Positions 1-9,562 of a stretch of 23,484 nt of DNA are shown piece by piece. This DNA is from Cruorifilaria tuberocauda. Lineage: Eukaryota > Nematoda > Chromadorea > Rhabditida > Onchocercidae. Each line of letters starts with the position of its first letter. Position 1 is the stretch's first letter. The translations under genes were made by a program, and so were the position numbers. The stretch is taken from NCBI GenBank assembly GCA_013365365.1, contig JABVXU010000733.1:1-23484 (forward strand), given 5' to 3'. The notes below the pieces were generated by a model. That model searched no databases. It saw nothing but the letters and a program-made list of their open reading frames with translations, and was not told the DNA's origin.

Positions 1-163
1 ATTATTATTCATTATTATTATTTATTATTATTTATTGTTATTATTATTATTTATTGCCATTATTTATTATTATTATTATTTGTTATTATTTATTATTATT
101 TATTATTATTTATTATTATTATTATTATTATTTATTATTATTATCCATTTGTTTTTTGTGATT
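1..163. repeat. (TTA/TTAT)n microsatellite
   Basis: This is a near-pure run of ATT and ATTT units with a few interruptions. It opens the window and lies upstream of the first visible exon of gene 1, so it probably sits in an intron or the 5' flank of that gene. It has no coding potential. Confidence 0.9.
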
Positions 164-391
164 ATTGTTATCCATTCTTTATTCTTATGATTTCATGAAT
201 TATGAATTATCAAGTCATTTATTTATTTGTTTACGATGATTATAAAGTTATTTGTTTATTGTGATCATATAGATTATTTATATATAGTGTTGGAATCATG
301 GGAAATTACGATTTTGCAGAATATTGCAAATATTTATAGCTTATCATTACTTGTAAAATGATATTTGGTGCAAAAAGTTTGGTTATTTCAG
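164..391 (+). other. Upstream intron sequence of gene 1 (5' exons lie outside)
   Basis: AT-rich non-coding sequence ends in the acceptor GGTTATTTCAG at 381-391. The following exon has no initiator or signal peptide, so this is read as the 3' end of an intron whose 5' exon lies before the window. No other exon or motif was seen here. Confidence 0.6.
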
Positions 392-3300
392 ATTCAAACC
401 GCATTTCCGGTTTACAATGCGGAGGATGACACTATAGTTGTTTACATTTCATGGGAAATTCCAATCGGTTACACGGATGCGGATATATACGGCTATGAAG
501 GTCCAGCAATTTATCCGGTTCAATGTAATTCACCGGAAGCAGAATTACCATCACCATCCGTTGTTCGTCTTATTTTACGCATATTTAATTAAATATAATG
601 AATCTTTTTTTTCGAATTAATTAATTAGAATAATTAATTTAAAATTAATTAAGTTTCAATAACAAAAGGTCATGAATCACAAGCTTTATGATCGCAATAT
701 CAAAAGGTTATAAACCAAAAAAAGGAATTACATGTGTCAGAATCTGATATAGAAATTGAATTGATTAAATTCAAATCCATTTAATTTGAAAATTTGAAAA
801 TTTAATTCAATCCATTTTTATTTCAAAAGTTAATAAAAATGAAAAGCTCATAGCTAATAATAATATATGCAAGTTTTTAGGAATTAAGAAAAGGTGGTGG
901 TCGTTTACGGATATCACTACCATCTGAGGTGCTAGATAGTAAATGTCGAGTTTGGGCAGAGGTCCAAATGCTACCGCGGTGTATTCGATTGGAACCGTTC
1001 AGCATTCAGCAATCATTCGAACTTGATTGTGATGAATTGAAAAATCTTGAAGTGTGTAAACATGGTAATATTTTATTTTAAACCTTTCCTTCATCCTTAA
1101 CCTTTTAACCTTTAACTTGATGCCGATAAACTACGTGAGAAATTATCGTGATGATTATTTGTTTTCTAGAAGTTACGCCACACTGTATCGATATCATTGA
1201 CGTTTGGGGTCACGGAAATAACGCAACAATTACGTGGTTACCACAAGATGGTACTGATGCACCAATTCATTATCATATTCGTTATGGTCCAGCAACAATG
1301 CAGGTTTATTACTTATTGAAAACTCTTAAACTTTAATAGTAAATTAAAAATTTCCGAATTTTCATTTACCTTTAAATTTAAATAACTCTTAATTATGCAA
1401 GATAAAATAAAATTGAAAATTAACCTGATAAAATAACGTGGAGAAGAATTATTCTTCTAAAATTTGATTAGAAAATTTTTTGAAAAGATTAAAATTAAGA
1501 TTAAAAAATAAAATCTTAAGATTGAGAAATTAAAATTAAGATTTAAAAAAGTAAAAATGTTGCTTTTTAAGGGTGTACCACCGTTAGCATCATGGACGAT
1601 TGCATCATTGCATGAATTCAAAATACCTGGTAATAGTTCAAATTTACAACTTGACGTTGAACCTGACGTCGATTACGGAATACAGATTTGTGGCGTTTAT
1701 AATGAACATTGGAAAAAACCAAAATTTGAATTAATGCGTGTTATACCATTCACATGCACTTCTTGCAAGACAACTCGTTAGTTTTATTTTTTTACTTTTT
1801 TGAAATTTTAAATTCAATTGAATTATCATATCTTTCTTTGAAATTTATAATTCGATTGAATTATTATTTCTTTTATTGAAACTTATAATTCGAATTAAAT
1901 TACCGCATCTTTTTTTTGAAATCAACAATTCAATTAAATTAGTTGTCTTCTATTAAAATTTGCAATTCAATTGATTTATCATATCTTTTTTAAATTTACA
2001 ATTCACTTTTCCTAACATATTTTCTTTTGAAATTTAAAATTTAAATTGAATTGTCATATCTTTTTTTCGATATTTTAAATTCAATCGAATTATCATATTA
2101 CAATTCAATTTTATTAGCATATCTTTCTTTAGAATTTATAATTCGATTGAATTAACGAATGATTTTTTAAATTTACAATTCAATTTAATTATCACATCTT
2201 TTCTTTGGAGTTTACAAATCAGTTAAATTATCATATCTTTTGTTGAAATTTACAATTCAATTAAATTGGTATAACTTTTCATTCAAACAATTCCTTCAAA
2301 TATTTTTATTTAATTTAATATTTTAGGTAAAGTAATTAAAATTAGATTTTCTAACACTCTCATCATTTACTATCAAAAATTTTCCTTTTTATCAAATCTC
2401 GAATTATATTTAAATTCTTAAATTATCGATCAATCAATTCTTATCAGTTAATAGTACATAGTGATAATTATTTATTTAAATTTTATCCTGCAATGTTTTA
2501 TACTAATTTCTCATTTTTTCTCTTTCAATTGCAATTCCAATATTTCAGTTCCAGTATTTCATTTAGATTAAAATAAACGTTTCATTCAATTTCCTGATTT
2601 CATTTTTCAATTTTCGGAAATTTCTTCTTTTCTAACTTCCGGAAAGTTGTTTCAGCGGTAGAATCATTTGGACGTTGCGGTGAATGCACCAAAATTGAAG
2701 GACCATTACTGTTCGAGCGTCGTTGTCATCCAAAAGGTGGAATTGGTTGTACCTCACCTGGTACCATCTCTAATTCTTCTACTTTCAAAGGTTAACAAAT
2801 TTTAGTTGATTAGAAAAAATAACTTTGTTAAAAGTTTGTGATAATTTAAATAGAACTATTAACTATACAGATAAGCAAAATTATAAAGCGGAAAAATGAT
2901 AAATGATAAATTAATTAATTAATGATAAAATAAAACAATACTGAAATTAAATCAAAAAATTCATTAAAGTAATGAATTCTCGTTTTACAATAATTTTTTC
3001 AAAGGTAAAATTTAATGAAATTGCTAATTACTTTTTTTTTTTAAATGTGCAATTAGCTTATTGTTTTTTTATTAAAATATTTTCAATTTTAACTAATTGA
3101 TAACTTTTATCTTATTTCCTTCTAAGTTTCTGATTAATAACTTCTAGCTTATTTACCTATAAATTTATTTACCTATAAACTAGCTTATTTACCTATATTT
3201 TCCATTAATAACTTCTAGCTTATTTACCTATAAATTTCCCATTGATAACTTCTAGCTTATTTACCCATAAATCTTCCATTACCTTGTTTCCCTGTATACC

Positions 3301-6300
3301 TATAAATTTTCCATTAATAACTTCGACTTTATTTCCCTGTAAGTTTCCGATTAATAACTTTTAACTTATTTACCAATTGCAAATTTCAGATGATGATTTA
3401 TTAAATCCATTACCGTCGAATATTTTCATCGATTCACCATCATTTGATCGAGCAAAAACCAATGTAATCAGCAAACAGCAAATTTCGGTTTGATTTTTTT
3501 TAGTGTTCCTCTTTTTGACGTTTAAACTTTTAACCTTTAGTACTTAATTCTAGGAAATTTAAGATCCCGGTAATTCCGAAAAATAACTTTCAGTTTCTTC
3601 GTGAAAATTCCAATTCTTCAACTGAACAATCAACAGTGGAATCAATAACTAAATTAGAAGCAACTCTGTAAGTTTTATTTTTAAAGAATTTAAAAAATTG
3701 AGTAAAAGTAATCGAGCAAAAGTAATCGAGTGAAAGTAATCGAGTGAAAGTAAAGATAAACTGCAATATTGAATACTACGAGTTAATTACTTTCAATTTA
3801 AATTATTCGTTTCTTAATTTATGTAGCTTTTTAAAACTTTTTGTTAAATTTTTTCATCTTGCATAGTTATTCCAAAGAAATTATTATATTTAAATTTATA
3901 AAGTAATATAACTTTTTGAAGTATTCAAAAATTCAGGTCAGGAAGTGACACAAAAGTGATACCATCTGAACCTCAGATCACAGAACAATCATCTGTCAAA
4001 CTAGATCGAGCAAAACAAACAATAACGTCAAATGACAATGCTGAAATCACGCGTACAACGCCAAATCCAAGAAGTGAAATTGAGTAAGTGATGTGATAGT
4101 TTCATTGTCATGAACTCTGACATTATACCATTAAATACTTCAATATGTATCTGCTGCTAAAGGTCATTCAGGTCATGAATACTGGCGCTTTTTTTTAGAC
4201 TTTATAGTAATACATGAAGTCATTCGTCATTCAGTTCATGAACTTTGACATCATATCATTGAATATTTCAGATTTATAACTTTTACTGGACATTCTCGAA
4301 CTAAAATAGCATCAGATACGAAAAAGTTACAGTCTAATCTAAATTCATGTACTCTTTTAAATGGTGTTATCTGTGAATTTGGTTGCATCGATCAGAGGAG
4401 GTGAGTGAAATTTGTTTTCAAACTTGTTATCATATCAGTATCAGTAATTATACATCTCATTACTCATTGTTTTTTTGCAATCACCTGAATATTTTTTTAA
4501 TCGCACAAACTTTGATTTTTTCCTAATCAATCAATACAGCTAATTTTTTTTGAAACAGTTAATTTATTAATACAATTTTTCTGGCAAAGATTGTAATTAA
4601 ATGGTACTAACTTATTAAATCTCGGATATAATTAAGAATGATAGATATGATCAGATCGATTGATAATTAAATTTTGATTTGATAAAGTTAGGAAGCAAGG
4701 AAATAACTGTGGGATTCTTAACCTCTAATATGATAGATATGATAAGATCGATGTGATAATAAAATTTAAGCAAAGGAATAGCTGTGGGAATTGAAAAAAA
4801 AGTCTTCAAACAAAAATGAAATTTAGTTTTTTCAAGCTTGTTTAAAAAAGGATTTCTTGTAATTGAATTAATTTTTAATTTTTAAATTCAAAATAAATTT
4901 CATTCAAAATATTATTTTGATAACTATTCGAACTAGTACCACTATTCAATATTTCCTAAAAGATTTTGAAGTTCAAGAGAAAAAAAAAATGATAACAGTT
5001 GATAAAAAAAATCATAATGGCTGATAGGTATTTAAATTTGAAAATAACAAAAGATATTTTTTTAAAAAAAAGAATACATAATCATTTTTATTTATTAAGA
5101 TGCAACTGTTCTGAGGGCGCTAATGTCCGCTTGGATAATGGCGCATGCTTATCACAATCTGATCGTAAGTCAACAACACCTTTCGTCTGTTTTTTAACTA
5201 CCGATGTAAAAGCTATTTGGAATCCATGGATGCATACATTGCAAATTCAAAGCAAAAAGGTTTAACTTTGTTATTTCATAAAGGTTAATGAAGATAGCAT
5301 AGATGACAATTAATTAATTAATTAATTAATTAATTGGAGATTATCGTAGATTTCTTAGTTCCACCAATAGAATTTAGATTGCTTTTTTTTCTTTCACCAA
5401 AATACTTTTCTTTTACCGACAAAATTAATGCAAAAATAATTCCGGAAAAAGTTTTCACAGATTTATTAGCAACCTGAAAAGTACGCAGTAGTTTTTCGCA
5501 CTTCGGGAATACTTCCGGAAATAAGTTTTCATGGATTTATTAACAACCTGAAAAATATGCAATAGCTTTTCATTCATTCACGAATAATTAATGAAACAAT
5601 TGATAAGGAGCTAATTAATGATTATGCATAGATTTATAATGAAATTAAAATGCACATGGATTATGATCGAATATTTCTGGAATTTGGACATTTAAAAAAT
5701 ACGGCAAAAGAACAAATTTCACTTAATCGAGTTATTTTTGATGAACAAAATGAAAAGAGCAGTAAAATCGTTATTCGAACTAACGTTAGTTTTTCAAATA
5801 ATTTTTTTTTCCTGGAAAAAAACAAGTATACTCTAATAAAGACAAGTATAAGTATATTACTTTTCGGTACATTTAGGTTTTTAGGCTATTTATTTAGTAA
5901 AGATATGGTTTAGAAAATTTCATACGGTTAATTCATGACCAAAAATTAATATGCATCTAAATTTGAATTCTAAAAACAAGTTTACTCTAGTAAAGAGAAG
6001 TATAAGTATAGGTATAAATATAGTAGTTTTAGGTGCGTTTAGATCTTTAAACTGTTTATTTAGTAAATTTTAACCTATTTATAAGCTATTAAGTTAAGTT
6101 CAGTAAGTTTTACATGGTTAATTCACGATTTCAAAATTACTTCTTCATTGATCAGAAGTTATTGTGTATTTCTTTGCTCATCCATTTTTTGCAAATTAAA
6201 ATTTTTGTAGAAAATTTTACAAAATGGATTATTTCTAACAGCTCCCTATTCATTATACACAAATCAAACCATCGATCCGTTAATAAATCAATATGGTTTA

Positions 6301-7725
6301 CGCATTTGTGCATTTAATAATTCTAAAATAAAAAATCCATTCGCGGTAAATTGGTCTCAAAGTACGGGTCAATCGGTAAGTACTGATAATGATATTGTTA
6401 TTGATAAAAATATAATGCAATGATAAGAAATTTGATTTATCAAAAAATATCTTTGACATACAATTTTTAATACAGTAATCATCTTCAATACAGTAGTAAT
6501 ACAGTAACCGTCTCCAGTATAGTAGTAATACAGTAATCATTTTCGACACAGCAGTAAGAGTAATCAATTTCAATACAGTAATCATCTTCAATATAATAGT
6601 AACAGTAATAACTTTCGACACGGTAGTAATACAGTAATACTGTACTGTACAGTAAGCAATATAAATTATATATCATTACGTATACTGCATCGTAAAATAT
6701 CAAAATATGATGGTAAATATTATAAGAGTGCTAATAATCGATAATTTTATTTCAAACTCGTAGATGCAATTATAAACGTTCTGTTCATTAATTTTTAATT
6801 AATTAATCACTGAAATTATTAATCAATGCTAAATCATTGCTAATTGCTACAAATATTAATTGGCTTTGTAGCAGAAATTGTTGATAGTATCTTACTGATA
6901 GCAATTTAATATCAAACGATACTGATAATGAAGTATCATTTAAATAAGTTGCTTAACTATTTCGAATATCAAAACTGTTTCCAGTTAAAATTTAATTTCG
7001 GTATTATAACTAAAACTGAAAAATTCTTCAAACGTAATATATACTTATATAGCTAATTTTAGCTTATATCTATATTAGCTATTGAATTGCTAACTTCTTG
7101 ATAGTTTGTAATATTTATTTTACTTAGTATTTTACTTAATTTTACTCAATATTTTACTTCATAGCAATTAGCATAAGTAATTGAAATTTACTTTTCTGCT
7201 AATATTTTAAGTTCTATTTCAGATCTTTCATTTGAATAGAGTTGAATTTGAATCTAGATTTGTTGAAAATATAGTTTCTAATGAGCAGAAACAAATGACT
7301 CGAATGGCATCCATTATTATACCAATAATTCTCATCGTCTTATTGGTTAGTTAATCTGAAAATTCAATTTCATCTTACTTTAATAGAGTAAAACTTGTTT
7401 ATGGAGTGATAAAAACGAATAAATACAAAGTAAAAATAATAATCATTTATTTAAATTTAATATTACTTTAACTTTTCTACAGAGTGATAAAAAGGAATAA
7501 ATGCAAAGTATAAAGGATGATAATAATTTATTTTCTTTTTTTCAGGTTTTTCTTCTCATAATTATCATTTATATGAATTGTACTCGACTGAAACGTTGCT
7601 ACGATCGACGAAAGACTCGACGTTTTCGTCCGTTTGTTTGGAACGGTAACATACCGTCGATGAGCAATAATGGTACTACGGTATATGAGAAACATTCATC
7701 AATGATAACAAAATCCTCATTTTAA
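392..7725 (+). CDS. Type I membrane protein with FN3-like and EGF-like domains, 5'-partial
   Basis: Fourteen exons join in frame: 392-562, 881-1064, 1170-1303, 1572-1776, 2656-2790, 3390-3487, 3594-3667, 3937-4083, 4272-4400, 5100-5259, 5632-5784, 6211-6375, 7223-7345 and 7546-7725. They total 2058 nt, or 685 residues plus TAA. Residues about 1-118 and 120-231 look like fibronectin-III folds, with the motifs YISWEIP, ITWLPQ, YHIRYGP and DYGIQICGVYN. A Cys/Arg-rich stretch follows (238-263), then a Ser/Thr-rich linker (about 278-390). An EGF-like module has Cys at 409, 417, 421, 427, 429 and 442 (spacings 7, 3, 5, 1, 12). A third FN3-like region spans about 450-585. The transmembrane helix is about 614-636, and the 49-residue tail is Arg/Lys-rich. 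The architecture suggests a cell-surface adhesion or receptor protein; I recognise no orthologue and the ligand is unknown. The 5' exons lie outside the window. The first donor (GTTCGT at 563) and the exon ends at 2790 and 3487 are the least certain. Confidence 0.8.
1790..2290. repeat. Degenerate ~45 bp tandem repeat in gene 1 intron
   Basis: About ten diverged copies of a unit built on ATATCTTT, GAAATTTA and ATTCAATTGAATT. The repeat fills most of the 1777-2655 intron. The rest of that intron (2291-2655) is AT-rich and ends in the acceptor GTTGTTTCAG. No coding content was seen. Confidence 0.75.
3100..3372. repeat. ~35-70 bp tandem repeat in gene 1 intron
   Basis: Six copies begin near 3102, 3138, 3212, 3245, 3317 and 3354. 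Each carries TAACTTCTAGCTTATTTACC or a close variant, followed by TATAAATTT and an ATTAA or ATTGA. They fill the 3' half of intron 2791-3389. The 5' half of that intron is plain AT-rich sequence. Confidence 0.8.
4638..4795. repeat. ~90 bp imperfect direct repeat in gene 1 intron
   Basis: Two diverged copies start near 4638 and 4730. Both contain GATAGATATGAT, AGATCGAT, then AAGCAAGGAA or AAGCAAAGGAA, and AGCTGTGGG or AACTGTGGG. They lie in the 4401-5099 intron, between the two exons of the EGF-like module. The rest of that intron is A/T homopolymer-rich and holds nothing else I can name. Confidence 0.65.
5309..5336. repeat. (AATT)n microsatellite
   Basis: Seven tandem copies of a self-complementary ATTA/AATT unit in the 5260-5631 intron of gene 1. 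Confidence 0.9.
5441..5585. repeat. ~80 bp direct repeat in gene 1 intron
   Basis: Two copies share TTCCGGAAA, AGTTTTCA, GATTTATTA, CAACCTGAAAA and GCA(A/G)TAG. The first starts at about 5441 and the second at about 5513. They occupy most of intron 5260-5631, which has no other recognisable feature. Confidence 0.7.
5820..6130. repeat. ~155 bp direct repeat in gene 1 intron
   Basis: Two diverged copies start near 5822 and 5976. Shared segments, in order, are ACAAGT(A/T)TACTCTA, AAGTATAAGTATA, CATTTAGGTT or CGTTTAGATC, CTATTTATTTAGTAAA and GGTTAATTCA. Together they account for most of intron 5785-6210. Confidence 0.7.
6476..6655. repeat. CAGTAAT minisatellite in gene 1 intron
   Basis: Units of about 18-30 bp are built on AATACAGTAATCATCTTC and AGTAGTAATACAGTAA, with variants carrying TTCGACAC. 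The repeat lies in the 6376-7222 intron. It creates spurious open frames on the minus strand that read as Tyr/Cys/Ile-rich low-complexity protein. Confidence 0.8.
6656..7222 (+). other. Intron remainder, no feature seen
   Basis: AT-rich non-coding sequence between the minisatellite and the acceptor TCTATTTCAG that opens the transmembrane-coding exon. I see no exon with matching phase inside it. Confidence 0.6.
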
Positions 7726-7757
7726 AAAGGAAGAAATTTCGAGAAAAGATTTCACAG

Positions 7758-7763
7758 AATAAA
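7758..7763 (+). promoter_or_regulatory. Poly(A) signal AATAAA of gene 1
   Basis: A canonical AATAAA lies 32 nt after the TAA of gene 1. It fits the short 3' UTRs typical of nematode transcripts. It supports the assigned stop, but no cleavage site can be read. Confidence 0.65.
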
Positions 7764-9562
7764 ACATTCCCGGTTCTTTTGATTATCTCACTTTGCCCTA
7801 TCTATTTTCATGCTTACTTATTTTTGATTAAATTTTTTAGCAAAAATTAGCCTAATTTTAATTAAAAAAATAGTAATTGTCAAATAATTCTTTGAGTTAC
7901 TTACCTAAATTTCTAGTCTTTTTTTTATCAGGCTGATAAGTTTTGTTGAAAATTTTTCGCAATTTCACCTCACATTTTTTGATAATCTTTAATTCTATAG
8001 ACGATATTCAATTTATTAGAGATGAAAATTAATTTTGAAATTTTTAAAAAAATATAAATAAATATCTTGATATGATATCATGAAATAGTTAATTATCATC
8101 AGTATCCTCCTAATATTTCATGAAATTTGCGGGAAAAATAATGGCTAATGTTTTCTCGTTGTACTTTTAATTATTTTAATTCTAATTTAAATTTAATTTT
8201 AGCATTATTGTTTTCAATATCATTAAAATATACTTTCAAATTTACCTAACAATGTAAATGAAATACTATCGAATACTTCATTTAAATTATTATTAAGCGA
8301 AATACATGATTTATGGGACATTTAATTTGCAAACTATTAAAATGAAATAAATTAGAATTTGCACATGCAAACTAACCCTTAATCTTTTCACGATCGATAT
8401 TTTTCGTAAAATCGAAAAAAATTATTTTTTAAATCTAGATTTTCAATATAATTTTACAAAAGGACTAATTGTAAATTATTAATCAATGTCGTTTATTAAT
8501 TAATGTCAATTATTTATAAAACTAATTTTTTTCTTCTCACTAGTTGATGTATCCTTTCGTTTTTTCTCCAAATATTAAAATTATTGTGAATAAAAAATCA
8601 TTCAAATTTTTTAATTGTAATTTCCTAATTCTAATTTCATGAAATCATTTTCTAATTCTAAAAAATTGTAATTAAATATCATCCTTCTCTGAATAATGCT
8701 TTAATAAAAAATTAAGAAATCTGTTACAGAATCCTTCTACCGTATATTCTCTATTATCTACCGTATATTCCTATATTGTATCAAAAATTTTACAAAAATT
8801 TTCGACAGTTGTCTGATTTGCATATTGTAATTTGTTAAATGCAATTAATTTTAAATTAAAATTTCATAGTAACTGGAAAAAAAGAAAGGAATATTTTTCA
8901 TACGTATGCATTTGAAATTATCATGAAAATGAATAAAATATAATTTTTGTCTCATACATATTATTTAATTGAAATTCGTAATTAAGAAATCATCACTGTA
9001 AGAATTCGCCAAAAAATACTATACGTCGCAAAAAATCTAAGATAAATATAGCGTTAAAGAGATTTAATGCCGGTAATTTACATGATTAAAATATTTTAAA
9101 ACATTTTATAAAAATTCCTCCTGACTATTTCTAGTGAAATATATTTCTAGTTATCTTATTTTCCAAACAGTTGCAAAGTTATTTAGGTAATACTGTAATT
9201 GTTTTATTGTTAGAAACAATTGAAAAGTTACTTAAATAATACTGTAATTTGCTTTATTTTTCGAAATGCTTGAAAAGTTATTTAAGTAATATTGTAATGA
9301 CGTAAAAAAGAAAATACATTTCAAGAAAAGAAAGGTATATAAAAGTATAATACTGCAAAAAATACAGAATTAAATTGAACTATAATAAAACAAGCAATAA
9401 TTTAACAAGTAATTTCATTATTGATAAAACAAATTTTCGGATTATTCTAATAGAATCAAACGTGCAAAACGTTACGTGACGTGATCTTCTCTCGGACGTT
9501 TTTTTTTCCTTTCAAAATGATAACCAATTACTTGAAGTGCAAAATGCAAATGCATGTAGAAG
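7764..9562. other. Convergent intergenic spacer
   Basis: This AT-rich sequence lies between the 3' ends of gene 1 (+) and gene 2 (-). No frame of useful length, no RNA gene and no mobile element was seen. It contains one short tandem repeat, listed separately. It should hold the 3' UTRs of both genes. Confidence 0.7.
9171..9300. repeat. 50 bp tandem repeat, three copies
   Basis: Copies start at 9171, 9220 and 9270. Each has TTG(C/A)AAAGTTA, TTTAAGTAAT or a variant, and A(C/T)TGTAAT. The repeat lies downstream of gene 2, possibly in or just beyond its 3' UTR. Confidence 0.75.

Noticed and set aside
4999..5099. Extension of the EGF exon upstream to an ATG at 4999
   Set aside because: The stretch is Lys/Ile-rich intron-like sequence. 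An acceptor at 5099 in phase 2 joins the preceding exon and completes the EGF cysteine pattern.
6298..6703. Two overlapping minus-strand open frames (107 and 72 residues)
   Set aside because: They come from the CAGTAAT minisatellite and an antisense exon of gene 1. The composition is low-complexity Tyr/Cys/Ile/Leu.
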